64,000 nt of DNA from Ardenticatenaceae bacterium (GTDB lineage: Bacteria > Chloroflexota > Anaerolineae > Promineifilales > Promineifilaceae), in the NCBI GenBank assembly GCA_011525915.1, contig WYBM01000033.1:51148-115147 (forward strand), in the 5' to 3' direction. The notes under the pieces were generated by a model. It saw only the letters and a program-made list of their open reading frames with translations. It was not told the DNA's origin and did not search any database. Both the position numbers and the translations under genes were made by a program. This document shows positions 1 through 7,516 of the stretch, piece by piece. How positions within the stretch are numbered: the first letter of the stretch is position 1; every line of letters starts with the position of its first letter.

Positions 1-252
1 GCGTTCGGGTGTAAAGATAACCCGTGGGCCGGTCAGGCACTCGGCCACGGAGAGGGTGATCGTTTCTTCTGGGAAACGCGTTTCTTCTGTGAAACGCGTT
101 TCTTTTGAGAAACGGGTTTGAAGGATGCCAGATACGGCCGTGGTGGCCGCCTCTACCGTATCGCCTACGGCAAAACAGCCAGGCACAGCCAGTACATGGG
201 CCGTCGCCTGCCCTCTTTCTCCAATTTCGACAAAGGCTTCATAATTTGTCAT
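1..252 (-). CDS. HicB-like N-terminal domain protein (partial, 3' end outside window)
   Basis: An open frame on the minus strand begins at ATG 252-250 and runs 84 codons to the window edge without a stop. A ribosome-binding site GGAGAAG sits about 3 nt before the ATG. The first 35 residues (MTNYEAFVEIGERGQATAHV, then LAVPGCFAVGDTVEAA) match the HicB-antitoxin-like fold pattern, in which a YxAxVE strand is followed by a xPGCxxxGDTxEEA turn. After it comes a threefold six-residue repeat (RFSKET, RFTEET, RFPEET), then ordinary sequence again (ITLSVAECLTGPRVIF). The domain is known from HicB antitoxins and from larger fusion proteins such as DinB-type enzymes. The missing C-terminus prevents a choice, and no HicA toxin gene is visible. 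The repeat looks like a short in-frame insertion. Frame and start are well supported; function is uncertain. Confidence 0.7.
   Translation of the reverse strand, partial: MTNYEAFVEIGERGQATAHVLAVPGCFAVGDTVEAATTAVSGILQTRFSKETRFTEETRFPEETITLSVAECLTGPRVIFTPER
61..120. repeat. 18-bp tandem repeat built on the palindrome GAAACGCGTTTC
   Basis: Three units with an 18-bp period start at 73, 91 and 109, with a half unit before them. The core GAAACGCGTTTC is a perfect 12-nt palindrome at 73-84 and 91-102. The third unit is degenerate (GAAACGGGTTTG). The array lies in frame inside the HicB-like gene and encodes the three six-residue repeats. Confidence 0.75.
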
Positions 253-405
253 ACTCTTCTCCAAATAAAAGCGTGCACACCTTGTACACATTTACCATGA
301 CGATTGTTGAGTTTGGTTACAATCAACCGCAATAGATAGAAGTTGCGTGGTCTACAAGATTAAGATGCGGCCAACCCTGGCTGCATTTAATGCATGGGAG
401 AAATG
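253..405. promoter_or_regulatory. Divergent intergenic region
   Basis: This AT-richer 150-bp spacer separates the leftward HicB-like gene from the rightward VOC gene, so it should hold both promoters. The minus-strand ribosome-binding site is at about 256-262. No convincing -35/-10 pair was identified on either strand. Confidence 0.4.
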
Positions 406-804
406 ATGTCACATATTGTAGGAATTTCAGAAATTGTACTTTGGACGGCCGATAAAGAAAAATCGCTGCACTTTTACCGGGATTTGCTGGGCCTGGCGGT
501 GATTTCACCGCCAACGCTGCCCAATGTCTTCTTGAAAGCCGGCGAGGGGCAGGCGGGCGTGCCGCAGATGATTGTGCTGGTGCCTAAACCGGCAGAGATT
601 CAAGCGAAATCGTCCGGCTACCAGTTACATCACCTGGCGTTTGAACTGCCGCCGCAGGCATTTGATGCCCAACAAGCGGCGTTGACGGCCGCCGGCTACC
701 AGCCGCGCAGCGGTAAACACCCGGTGTTGGCCAGCCGCACGATGTATGTCGATGACCCGGATGGGAATGAAGTGGAGTTTATTTGCACGACCGCCGAAGG
801 GTAA
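406..804 (+). CDS. VOC family protein (glyoxalase/dioxygenase fold)
   Basis: A 132-residue protein with the vicinal-oxygen-chelate pattern. An N-terminal strand ISEIVLWTADKEKSLHFYRD LLGL is followed by a second half with YQLHHLAFELP and, near the C-terminus, MYVDDPDGNEVEFI. The DPDGNxxE ending is the classic glyoxalase/extradiol dioxygenase signature, and its Glu usually binds the metal. The possible metal ligands are His in HHLAF and Glu in EVEF. I chose ATG 406 because GGGAG at 396-400 is correctly spaced for it; ATG 403 is nearly equivalent, and ATG 394 would place the ribosome-binding site inside the gene. The family covers glyoxalase I, fosfomycin/bleomycin resistance and ring-cleavage enzymes, and the substrate cannot be told from sequence. 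It seems to be a single-gene unit, facing the cyclase gene tail to tail. Confidence 0.85.
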   Translation: MSHIVGISEIVLWTADKEKSLHFYRDLLGLAVISPPTLPNVFLKAGEGQAGVPQMIVLVPKPAEIQAKSSGYQLHHLAFELPPQAFDAQQAALTAAGYQPRSGKHPVLASRTMYVDDPDGNEVEFICTTAEG

Positions 805-822
805 GGAGCAGCTAAAGTCTGG

Positions 823-2679
823 CTACTGACTGCCGGTTACTGACCGGGACACTCGCCAAAGGTGGAAGCACTCGTCGTCGAAACCTTTAAGCATTTCGTC
901 GAAGGCTTCGACGACGAGCCTTTCATGGGAGTCCCGTAGGAGCTCGCAGATTTCAGGGTCTTCGTAGACGGTGCTGGAAAGGATCAGGTCATCACCGCGG
1001 GCGAACTTTTCCAGACGGGAAGCGACGTTGACAGTGGTGCCAAAATAATCGAGCCGTTCGTTGAGGGTAACGGCGATGGAGGGGCCGGTGTGGATGGCGG
1101 CTTTTAGTCGCAACGGCCGTGTCCCTGGCGGGGCGTTCTGTAAAGTCTCTTGGGCCTTTATCATGGCCCGTAAGGCAGAAACCGGGCGGCGGAACACAGC
1201 CATGACGGCGTCGCCGATTGTTTTGACGATCGCCCCTGCTTCTTCGTCAATGACCGCACGCAGCACGTCAAAATGGTTCATAACCAGGCCAAAGGCCGGG
1301 GCATCACCAATTTCGCGGTACATGCGGGTGGAATCTACCAGGTCGGTAAATAGGATGGTCAGGCTGCCAACGCCAATCTGCTCACCGGGGCGCAGCGCTT
1401 CTTGGGCAAACAGGTCACGGAATCGCTGTAAAGCGATAACTTCAGCAGCGGTGGTGGCCTGGTCACTCCAGGCCATGCGCTCTAGGATAAAAAGCTGTTC
1501 GTCTGGGGTGTTGTTTTGCAGCCGCAAGCGTGGCGCCGGTGACAGCGGTACTTCTTCCACATGCCAGCCGTCTTCGGTAATCGCAAGATGATAGTCATCA
1601 CGGCCGTCATCCTCTTCAGTCACCCGAAAATGCTGGCTGCCGGCCAGGCTCATGCTCCGCAGGCGGTAACGGCCCGGCTCCAGCGTGGGCATGATCAGGC
1701 GCTGGTGCTGTGCGGGCAGTAGTTGTTGGGCGACGATGTGGGGTGTCACTTCCGGCCCAGCCACACAGTAATCCAGCCGGGGGACATCACGGATGGCCGG
1801 GTTGGGCGTAAAGGTTAGTTCTACCGAATTTTCAAAGTTGGCATTAAAATCTATATTGCAGGTGGTGCAGTGGGCCTGGGTATGGACTTCAGATAGTTGT
1901 GAGGAAACACGGTCTTCTGCGCCCCGGCACAGGGGGCAAAGCACTTCCCATTGAAAATCTAGCAGGCCAATGCGTGTGGCTCGTAGGAAGAGGTCCAGCA
2001 CCTCTTTACGGCTGGCGCCCCATACATCAGCCAGGGCATACGGCCGTAGGCGGGACAGTGTCAGATCATCGGCCGCACGTACCAGGTTAACCAACTGGGC
2101 TACTAAGTCGGTATTGATCCCCAGGGCGGTTAGTTGTGCTTGTAACTGGCTTAAACGAGCATCACCCCCGGCAGCCAGATGTATGTGGGCCGGAATGTCT
2201 ACGGCCGTGGGACTCATGGCCAGCCGGTCATAAGCGCGCACAGCTTTATCAAAACGACGCCAGGCAATCTGCCCCAGAAAAACAGCGCCGGCTGCCCATC
2301 CCAATACGTTGCGTGGTTCAAGCCAGGCCTGGTAAACCAGGTGTGTGCCCCCCTCTGGCTGTGGTTCAAACTCTGCCAACACTCGAAAAGTGGCGACAAA
2401 CCTGTTCTGGAAGCGTCGCAGGACACCATAACGAAAGGGGAATACCCACTCAAAAGGCTCTTCTTCATAGTCCAGATGATAAAAAGAAACGGGCAAACGG
2501 TAACGCAGGCGGCGACGGGCGTTGCCTGGCATCTGCCCGAAAAGCCGGTCTATGGCTTCCACAGGGAACAGCCCGGTATCATGGTTGACGCGGTTGGTGT
2601 TGGCAAAAAAGGGCCACATGGTCTGTGGGCTGGATTGCAGTTGCCATTCCCAACGGTAGTGTAGTTCTTTTTTAACCAT
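823..2679 (-). CDS. Adenylate/guanylate cyclase (class III) with SRPBCC-like and zinc-ribbon regions
   Basis: A 618-residue soluble protein. The C-terminal catalytic domain (about residues 435-600) has the class III nucleotide cyclase motifs: FTDLVDST with the metal-binding Asp, GAIVKTIGDAVMAVF, and DYFGTTVNVASRLE. It would make a cyclic nucleotide from ATP or GTP, probably as a dimer. Residues 1-155 resemble a START/SRPBCC-type hydrophobic-pocket domain (WEWQLQSSPQTMWPFFANT). Around residues 246-273 the pairs CPLC and CTTC suggest a zinc ribbon, as in cyclases annotated with DUF5939. No membrane segment is visible, so any signal is probably cytosolic. Start ATG 2679 is unambiguous. The last codons (RSVTGSQ) fall in a CAGT-rich stretch resembling the intergenic repeat near 5370, so the tail may have been extended by a repeat. 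ATP versus GTP specificity is unknown. Confidence 0.88.
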   Translation of the reverse strand: MVKKELHYRWEWQLQSSPQTMWPFFANTNRVNHDTGLFPVEAIDRLFGQMPGNARRRLRYRLPVSFYHLDYEEEPFEWVFPFRYGVLRRFQNRFVATFRVLAEFEPQPEGGTHLVYQAWLEPRNVLGWAAGAVFLGQIAWRRFDKAVRAYDRLAMSPTAVDIPAHIHLAAGGDARLSQLQAQLTALGINTDLVAQLVNLVRAADDLTLSRLRPYALADVWGASRKEVLDLFLRATRIGLLDFQWEVLCPLCRGAEDRVSSQLSEVHTQAHCTTCNIDFNANFENSVELTFTPNPAIRDVPRLDYCVAGPEVTPHIVAQQLLPAQHQRLIMPTLEPGRYRLRSMSLAGSQHFRVTEEDDGRDDYHLAITEDGWHVEEVPLSPAPRLRLQNNTPDEQLFILERMAWSDQATTAAEVIALQRFRDLFAQEALRPGEQIGVGSLTILFTDLVDSTRMYREIGDAPAFGLVMNHFDVLRAVIDEEAGAIVKTIGDAVMAVFRRPVSALRAMIKAQETLQNAPPGTRPLRLKAAIHTGPSIAVTLNERLDYFGTTVNVASRLEKFARGDDLILSSTVYEDPEICELLRDSHERLVVEAFDEMLKGFDDECFHLWRVSRSVTGSQ

Positions 2680-2715
2680 AGTTACTTAAACCCAAGAGGA
2701 TTTTGCATAAGCTAT

Positions 2716-2721
2716 TATAAT
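2716..2721 (+). promoter_or_regulatory. Candidate -10 box TATAAT upstream of lipoprotein gene
   Basis: A perfect TATAAT lies in the 150-bp spacer between the divergent cyclase and lipoprotein genes, about 110 bp before the lipoprotein start. The hexamer 17 bp upstream (CAAGAG) is a poor -35, so support is modest. Confidence 0.35.
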
Positions 2722-2831
2722 GAGCTAGAACCGTTATGCATGTGAATTTTGCATGTAGATGTGATGAGGTATAGGATCTTTTACCTCTGTTCATATGATT
2801 GATAGGATCGATTAAAGGAGGCGTCTGGTTT

Positions 2832-3362
2832 ATGAGGTGTTATGTGAGTTTGATGGGATTACTGCTTTTTCTCAGCGCCTGTACGACCGTAACCCGTGAA
2901 AACAACCAGCCATTTTTAATTGTGGTGACCACTGAAGGAACAAACAACCAGGTGACGACTGCCCAGGTAGAAGAAACGGCCGTGTTTAACGTTCACAGTG
3001 AAACCGGCATTGGTGGCGCCCAAATCCAATTGCAGTCAGGCGAATGGCGGCCCACCATGCTTTTGCGCTTTCACCTGTCTGGGCTGGAAGAAATGAAACT
3101 GACGTACGGTGATGCCATCATTACTTTAAGCGTTTCCAGCCTGGGCGGCAACGAAGTACGGCAAAGTGTCACTCGTGAGGGTAACACCGAAACCTTGACC
3201 GCCGACAGCCCTTATTGGCTGGACGTAGCTGTGAAGGCTGAAGATGGCTCTGCGGGCACAATTCCGTTAGAAAAGGGCACGATTGATGTGACGATGCCCC
3301 CACATTTCTATGAAACCCATGAGCCAGCGTTTACCATCAACTGGATCGATTTTTATAGATAA
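2832..3362 (+). CDS. Small secreted lipoprotein, unknown function
   Basis: A 176-residue protein with a lipoprotein signal peptide: MRCYVSLMGLLLFLSAC has a hydrophobic core and the lipobox LSAC, giving Cys17 as the likely lipidated residue. The mature part is Thr/Val/Glu-rich and mostly beta-strand in character, with no family I recognise. I chose ATG 2832 because AAAGGAGG lies about 10 nt upstream and because it places the signal peptide at the true N-terminus; a TTG at 2799 would add an unlikely extension. The oligopeptide-transporter operon follows in the same direction after 300 bp, but a strong promoter candidate (3419-3446) between them argues for separate transcription. Extracytoplasmic location is well supported; the role is unknown. 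Confidence 0.75.
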   Translation: MRCYVSLMGLLLFLSACTTVTRENNQPFLIVVTTEGTNNQVTTAQVEETAVFNVHSETGIGGAQIQLQSGEWRPTMLLRFHLSGLEEMKLTYGDAIITLSVSSLGGNEVRQSVTREGNTETLTADSPYWLDVAVKAEDGSAGTIPLEKGTIDVTMPPHFYETHEPAFTINWIDFYR

Positions 3363-3418
3363 GGGCGCATTCATCTTTGAGGCGTACCGGGTTACCCTGG
3401 TGGTTAGCCGGTAAAAGA

Positions 3419-3446
3419 TTGTTTTATCACTCGTCACACGTATAAT
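3419..3446 (+). promoter_or_regulatory. Candidate sigma-70-type promoter for the oligopeptide ABC operon
   Basis: TTGTTT at 3419-3424 and a perfect TATAAT at 3441-3446 are 16 bp apart. Transcription would begin near 3453, giving a leader of about 214 nt before the binding-protein gene. Nothing convincing is encoded in 3363-3666: an open frame continues upstream of the lipoprotein start to 3463 but has no ribosome-binding site. Confidence 0.55.
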
Positions 3447-3609
3447 TCCACCACTTCCTGGCATGATGCTTATAGGCTGCCGGACCCCTGCTGGTGGCCA
3501 CGACGGTAACCATTTTGAATTGGCTAGAGACTGCCACACCGTCAACTTTGCAAAAGTACACTTGCGGTTTCTGGAAAAACCATCAGAAACAGTTGATTTT
3601 GTGTTGCGT

Positions 3610-3637
3610 ACGGCCGTTGCCCATGGGCAACGGCCGT
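3610..3637. repeat. Perfect 28-bp palindrome made of two ACGGCCGT copies
   Basis: The arms ACGGCCGTTGCCC and GGGCAACGGCCGT flank a central AT and together form a perfect self-complementary sequence. It ends 29 nt before the binding-protein ATG. The downstream sequence TTGTATTTT is T-rich, so the RNA could fold into a terminator-like or attenuator-like hairpin within the operon leader. Confidence 0.75.
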
Positions 3638-3666
3638 TTGTATTTTACCAACCGGAGGAAAAGAGA

Positions 3667-5367
3667 ATGAAACGTTATAGGTTTACCTTGCTTGTGCTCA
3701 TGTTATTACTCTTCATGGTGGCTTGTGGGGGCGCCACCCAGCCAACAGACAGCAGGCAGGAAACGGCCGATACCGGTGCCGCTGCCGGCAGCGAAGAAAC
3801 CTCCCCGGCTGCGCCATCTGTGGTTCGTATTGGTTGGGGGGGCAGCCCGGACAGCCTGAACCCGGGCCTGGGCGTCTTAAGCGAGGCTTACACCCTCTAC
3901 GAACTTGTCTATGACACCATGTACCAGTTACAGCCGGATGGCAGTTACACGCTGGAACTGGCAGAAAGTGTGGACGTGTCTGATGATGGTACGGTGTACA
4001 CGTTTACCCTGCGTGAGGGCATCACCTTCCATGACGGCCAGCCTCTTACGGCCTCTGACGTGGTCTTTACGTACAACCTTTATGCTGCGCAGGAAGATTT
4101 CCCTTTCCTGCCCGTCTATACTGACTATTTTGAGAGCGTAGAAGCGCCTGATGATAAGACGGTAAGACTCACACTCACTGAAGCTATTCCCAATATTGAA
4201 AGCCAGCTCGTTTTTCTTTATGTGCTGCCGGAACACATCTGGTCACAGGTAGAGAACCCGGCGGAGTTTGAAAATACGGCCATGATCGGCACGGGGCCCT
4301 TCAAAATGAAGGAGTACCGCCAAAACGAGTTTGTCAATCTGGAAGCCGTCAAAGACCATTATTTGCAAGGGCCAAAAGTTGATGGTGCGGTTTTCCAGAC
4401 CTTTGACAACCAGGATGCCCTGGTGCAGGCTCTGAAAACGGGGCAGGTGGATATGATTACAGAGATGCCAAACACGGCCGTGGCCAGCCTGCGTAATGAT
4501 AGCAACATTCAGGTTGTTACCGGTCCCCCGCTGGCCCCCAGTGTCTCTGACATCATCCTTAACGTCACGGAACCCGAAAATTGCCCGCCCGACGATGGCG
4601 TCTGCACCGGCCACCCCGCTTTGCTGGACCGCAACGTGCGCCTGGCCCTGGCCCACGCCACCGACAAGCAAAATATTATCGATGTGGTGCTGCTGGGGCT
4701 GGGTTCGCCTGGCCTGACACTGATCCCAGACAGCCTGGGCGTCTTCTACAATGACCAGATTCAAGATTACGCCTTTGATGTGGCCAAAGCCAACCAGATT
4801 TTGGACGATGCCGGTTACGTGGATACGGATAACGACGGTGTGCGGGAAACACCAGACGGCCAGCCGCTGATCTTCCGCCTGAACTGGCCGTCCGACAGCA
4901 CCAACGCGCCGCGCACAGCCGAATTGTTATCTGGCACTTGGGGGCAAATTGGCGTACGCACGGAACAACAGGCCTTGGACCCAGACGCCCTCACCTCCAT
5001 TTGCTGCCCCGCCTTTGATTTTGACATTATTCTGTGGGGTTGGGGGTCAGACCCTGACCCGAACTTCCTGCTCAGTGTTATGACTACCGCTGAAATCACT
5101 ACCGGCACCAGCGAAACGGGTTATGCCAACCCCGACTATGACGCCCTCTATGCGCAGCAGGCCACGGAACTGGATAAAGACAAACGTATTGAGATGGTCC
5201 ACCAGATGCAGGCGATCGTGCATCACGATCTGCCCTATATCATCCCCTATTATGACCAGGCCGTACAGGCCTTCCGCACAGATCGTTTCCAGGGCTGGCT
5301 CACCGACGCGGGTAAGGTAGCGCTGGAAGACGCCAGTTCACTGCTGATCATCGAGCCCGTGAAATAG
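3667..5367 (+). CDS. ABC transporter substrate-binding lipoprotein, family 5 (oligopeptide type)
   Basis: A 566-residue extracytoplasmic solute-binding protein of the DppA/OppA family (SBP_bac_5). The signal peptide has lipobox MVAC with Cys20, followed by a flexible Ser/Thr/Ala linker. The mature domain shows family hallmarks: GGSPDSLNPGLG near the start, VYTFTLREGITFHDGQPLTA with the conserved FHDG, IGTGPFKMKEYRQNE, and DFDIILWGWGSDPDP before the C-terminal lobe. It captures oligopeptides or similar ligands and delivers them to the two permeases encoded next. ATG 3667 has an excellent ribosome-binding site (GGAGGAAAAGAGA) and makes the signal peptide N-terminal. It is the first gene of a five-gene importer operon. 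Ligand specificity (dipeptide, oligopeptide, nickel, glutathione or sugar oligomer) cannot be told from sequence. Confidence 0.93.
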   Translation: MKRYRFTLLVLMLLLFMVACGGATQPTDSRQETADTGAAAGSEETSPAAPSVVRIGWGGSPDSLNPGLGVLSEAYTLYELVYDTMYQLQPDGSYTLELAESVDVSDDGTVYTFTLREGITFHDGQPLTASDVVFTYNLYAAQEDFPFLPVYTDYFESVEAPDDKTVRLTLTEAIPNIESQLVFLYVLPEHIWSQVENPAEFENTAMIGTGPFKMKEYRQNEFVNLEAVKDHYLQGPKVDGAVFQTFDNQDALVQALKTGQVDMITEMPNTAVASLRNDSNIQVVTGPPLAPSVSDIILNVTEPENCPPDDGVCTGHPALLDRNVRLALAHATDKQNIIDVVLLGLGSPGLTLIPDSLGVFYNDQIQDYAFDVAKANQILDDAGYVDTDNDGVRETPDGQPLIFRLNWPSDSTNAPRTAELLSGTWGQIGVRTEQQALDPDALTSICCPAFDFDIILWGWGSDPDPNFLLSVMTTAEITTGTSETGYANPDYDALYAQQATELDKDKRIEMVHQMQAIVHHDLPYIIPYYDQAVQAFRTDRFQGWLTDAGKVALEDASSLLIIEPVK

Positions 5368-5369
5368 TT

Positions 5370-5434
5370 ATCAGTGTTCAGTAGGTCAGTATTCAGACTG
5401 TTCGGTTTCTGATTACTGACCACTGACCACTGAT
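5370..5434. repeat. Imperfect inverted repeat of CAGT-phased units between operon genes
   Basis: The left arm (5370-5396, reading ATCAGTGTTCAGTAGGTCAG) and the reverse complement of the right arm (5409-5434, reading ATCAGTGGTCAGTGGTCAGT) match at most positions with one gap. Each arm is itself three phased GGTCAGT-like units of 7-8 bp. The structure fills the spacer between the binding protein and first permease. Confidence 0.7.
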
Positions 5435-5450
5435 TATTGGCCACGCACCT

Positions 5451-6482
5451 ATGAAAAAGAGCCGCACCATCTTACGCAAAGTGGTCTGGGCGCTGGTGAC
5501 CATTTTATTTGTTATCACCCTCAACTTTTTCCTGTTTCGTGTGCTGCCTGGAGACCCGGCGCGTGCCGGGCTGCGCGACCCACGCCTGACGCAAGAGGCG
5601 GTGGAAGCGATTCGGGTGCGTTTTGGCCTGGACAAGCCGGTTATCAATTGCTTTCAATCGCTTAACCCAGTGACCTTTGGCGACTGTCTGGTCAACCCAC
5701 TGGACACGCAGTTTTTTATTTACGTGGGCAACCTGCTGCAGGGAGAGTTGGGCATCAGCTACCATACCAACCGCCCGGTGGCCGACATGCTTACAGAGAT
5801 GTTGTGGAATACACTGCTGCTCATTGGCCTGGGGCAAATTCTGGCGATCATCCTGGGAATGGCGTTGGGGATTGTAGCTGCCTGGAAGGCGCGCACGAGC
5901 ATTGATTATGCCTCGCTGCTTTTTAGCCTGACAGCCTGGAGTTTACCCACCTTTTGGTTGGGCATCATCTTGCTCTTTGTGGGCAGCAGCCAGTGGGGGC
6001 TGCCCATCGGCGGGCGCATAACGCCCGGCCTGGTTTATGGTAGTTTATGGGAACAGTGGCTGGATGTGGGGCGGCATCTCATATTGCCCACACTCACCTA
6101 CACCATTGTTTTCCTGGGCGAGTATATGCTTATCATGCGCAGCACGTTGTTAGATGTGTTGTCTGAAGATTACATCCTGACGGCCAAGGCCAAAGGCATC
6201 AGCACTTTTCAGATTTTGAAAGACCACGCCTTGCGTAACGCCATGCTGCCCATGGTAACGATCATTGCCCTAAACCTGGGATTTACCGTGACCGGGGCCA
6301 TCCAGATTGAGTCGGTTTTTTCCTGGCCGGGGCTGGGTGGGGCCATATTCACGGCCGTAGGCCGCCGTGATTACCCCGTTCTGCAAGGCGCTTTCCTGCT
6401 CATTGCCATCAGTGTCATCTTTGCCAACCTGATGGCCGATTTGCTCTATTCCTATCTTGATCCTAGAGTGGAGGATAGTTAA
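5451..6482 (+). CDS. ABC transporter permease, DppB/OppB family
   Basis: A 343-residue integral membrane protein. The N-terminus (RKVVWALVTILFVITLNFFL FRVLPGDP) is the standard DppB/OppB opening, with a transmembrane helix followed by FRLxPGDP. Further transmembrane helices follow, and the EAA-loop region that docks with the ATPase is seen at DYILTAKAKGISTFQILKDH (conserved A-x-A-K-G). The end SVIFANLMADLLYSYLDPRV is also family-typical. It pairs with the DppC-like protein of the next gene to form the transmembrane channel. The start has no strong ribosome-binding site; the repeat-filled spacer lies just upstream. There are about 83 bp to the preceding gene and 50 bp to the next, with a hairpin in each spacer. 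Family assignment is firm. Confidence 0.95.
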   Translation: MKKSRTILRKVVWALVTILFVITLNFFLFRVLPGDPARAGLRDPRLTQEAVEAIRVRFGLDKPVINCFQSLNPVTFGDCLVNPLDTQFFIYVGNLLQGELGISYHTNRPVADMLTEMLWNTLLLIGLGQILAIILGMALGIVAAWKARTSIDYASLLFSLTAWSLPTFWLGIILLFVGSSQWGLPIGGRITPGLVYGSLWEQWLDVGRHLILPTLTYTIVFLGEYMLIMRSTLLDVLSEDYILTAKAKGISTFQILKDHALRNAMLPMVTIIALNLGFTVTGAIQIESVFSWPGLGGAIFTAVGRRDYPVLQGAFLLIAISVIFANLMADLLYSYLDPRVEDS

Positions 6483-6484
6483 TG

Positions 6485-6517
6485 ACGGCGGGCAGATTCT
6501 AAACAACTGCCCGCCGT
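6485..6517. repeat. Intra-operon hairpin, 11-bp perfect stem
   Basis: ACGGCGGGCAG (6485-6495) pairs exactly with CTGCCCGCCGT (6507-6517) around an 11-nt AT-rich loop. It lies immediately after the stop of the first permease and has no T-tract. It may be an mRNA-stabilising hairpin or partial terminator within the operon. Confidence 0.75.
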
Positions 6518-6532
6518 GATCTAAAAGCCAAT

Positions 6533-7492
6533 ATGAGTGCATCACCTCCTCCCGTCCGTGGTTTTTGGCGTACCTTCCGCCGCAACAAAATGGGCATGGT
6601 CGGTGTCATCATGCTCTTTCTGGCCATCTTCGTGGCGGTCCTGGCCCCGATGTTAGCGCCTTATGATCCCTATGCGCCGACACGGGTGACGATTGATGAC
6701 ATTTATGCTGCTCCCGGCCCCGCCCACCTTCTGGGCACAGATGATGCCGGTAAAGATGTGTTGTCCAACTTTATCTATGGGGCACGTGTGTCCCTCATTG
6801 TGGGCTTTTTTGCCTCTTTTATTGCTATTTTTATTGGCGGCACCATTGGCATTTTAGCCGGGTTTTATGGTGGCAAGTTGGAAAATGCCCTCATGCGCTT
6901 TACTGACATTATGCTGGTGATTCCTGATTTTCCGCTCATTGTGCTGCTGGTAGCGCTGACAAAGCCCAGCCTAGTCAACATCATCCTGGTCATTGGTTTG
7001 CTAGGTTGGACGGGGTCGGCGCGGCTGGTACGCTCACAGACGCTGTCTGTGAAGCAGCGTAAGTTTGTGCTGCGGGCGCGGGCTATTGGTGCCAGCAATG
7101 CCCACATCATCCGGCAGCATATCTTTCCACTGGTGCTGCCGTTGATTGTGGTCAATACCGTGCTGGTCATCTCTCTGGCCATCCTCAACGAGAGCGTCCT
7201 CAGCTTTTTAGGGCTGTCTGACCCTACCAAGATCAGTTGGGGTCAAATGCTCAACTTTGCCTTTACCCGCGGGGCTATGAGTGCCGGTGCCTGGTGGGCG
7301 CTGGTGATGCCAGGCCTGGGCATTGTGTGGCTGGTGTTAGGCTGCACACTGTTAGGTCAGGGGCTGGAACAGGTGCTTAATCCGCGCCTGGAAACGCATC
7401 ACCTTTCGGTGGGTTCGAAGATGGTGGCCCGCATGATGGGCATAAAAGAAGGCACTCAAGAGGGTGAAGCGAAACCTGCAGCCGGAGATTAG
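6533..7492 (+). CDS. ABC transporter permease, DppC/OppC family
   Basis: A 319-residue membrane protein. It opens with a short cytosolic tail and FWRTFRRNKMGMVGVIMLFL, the typical OppC N-terminal segment, then APYDPYAP and HLLGTDDAGKDVLSNFIYGARVSL, the signature GTDxxGRDVxSRxxxGxRxSL block with small changes. The EAA loop appears as KFVLRARAIGASNAHIIRQH (A-R-A-x-G-A). About six transmembrane helices are visible. Together with the preceding DppB-like protein it forms the importer pore. The start is ATG 6533, with no clear ribosome-binding site. The C-terminal tail (KEGTQEGEAKPAAGD) is polar and extends beyond the usual end. The stop codon lies inside a 26-bp palindrome. Confidence 0.95.
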   Translation: MSASPPPVRGFWRTFRRNKMGMVGVIMLFLAIFVAVLAPMLAPYDPYAPTRVTIDDIYAAPGPAHLLGTDDAGKDVLSNFIYGARVSLIVGFFASFIAIFIGGTIGILAGFYGGKLENALMRFTDIMLVIPDFPLIVLLVALTKPSLVNIILVIGLLGWTGSARLVRSQTLSVKQRKFVLRARAIGASNAHIIRQHIFPLVLPLIVVNTVLVISLAILNESVLSFLGLSDPTKISWGQMLNFAFTRGAMSAGAWWALVMPGLGIVWLVLGCTLLGQGLEQVLNPRLETHHLSVGSKMVARMMGIKEGTQEGEAKPAAGD

Positions 7493-7512
7493 AGAGTGAT
7501 CACTCTCTAATC
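7487..7512. repeat. Perfect 26-bp palindrome overlapping a stop codon
   Basis: Arms GATTAGAGAGTGA and TCACTCTCTAATC form a perfect palindrome with no loop base. It contains the TAG stop of the DppC-like gene (7490-7492) and ends 4 nt before the next start codon. Confidence 0.75.
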
Positions 7513-7516
7513 GCCT

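Noticed and set aside
61..120. CRISPR-like array
   Set aside because: Units are 18 bp, contiguous without unique spacers, in frame within a gene, and no cas gene is present.
1..252. HicAB toxin-antitoxin pair
   Set aside because: No HicA-like gene precedes the HicB-like protein; upstream is the divergent VOC gene. The downstream side is outside the window, so this remains unproven.
3463..3666. N-terminal extension of the binding lipoprotein
   Set aside because: It would bury the lipoprotein signal peptide 68 residues inside the protein and has no ribosome-binding site. ATG 3667 has a very good one.
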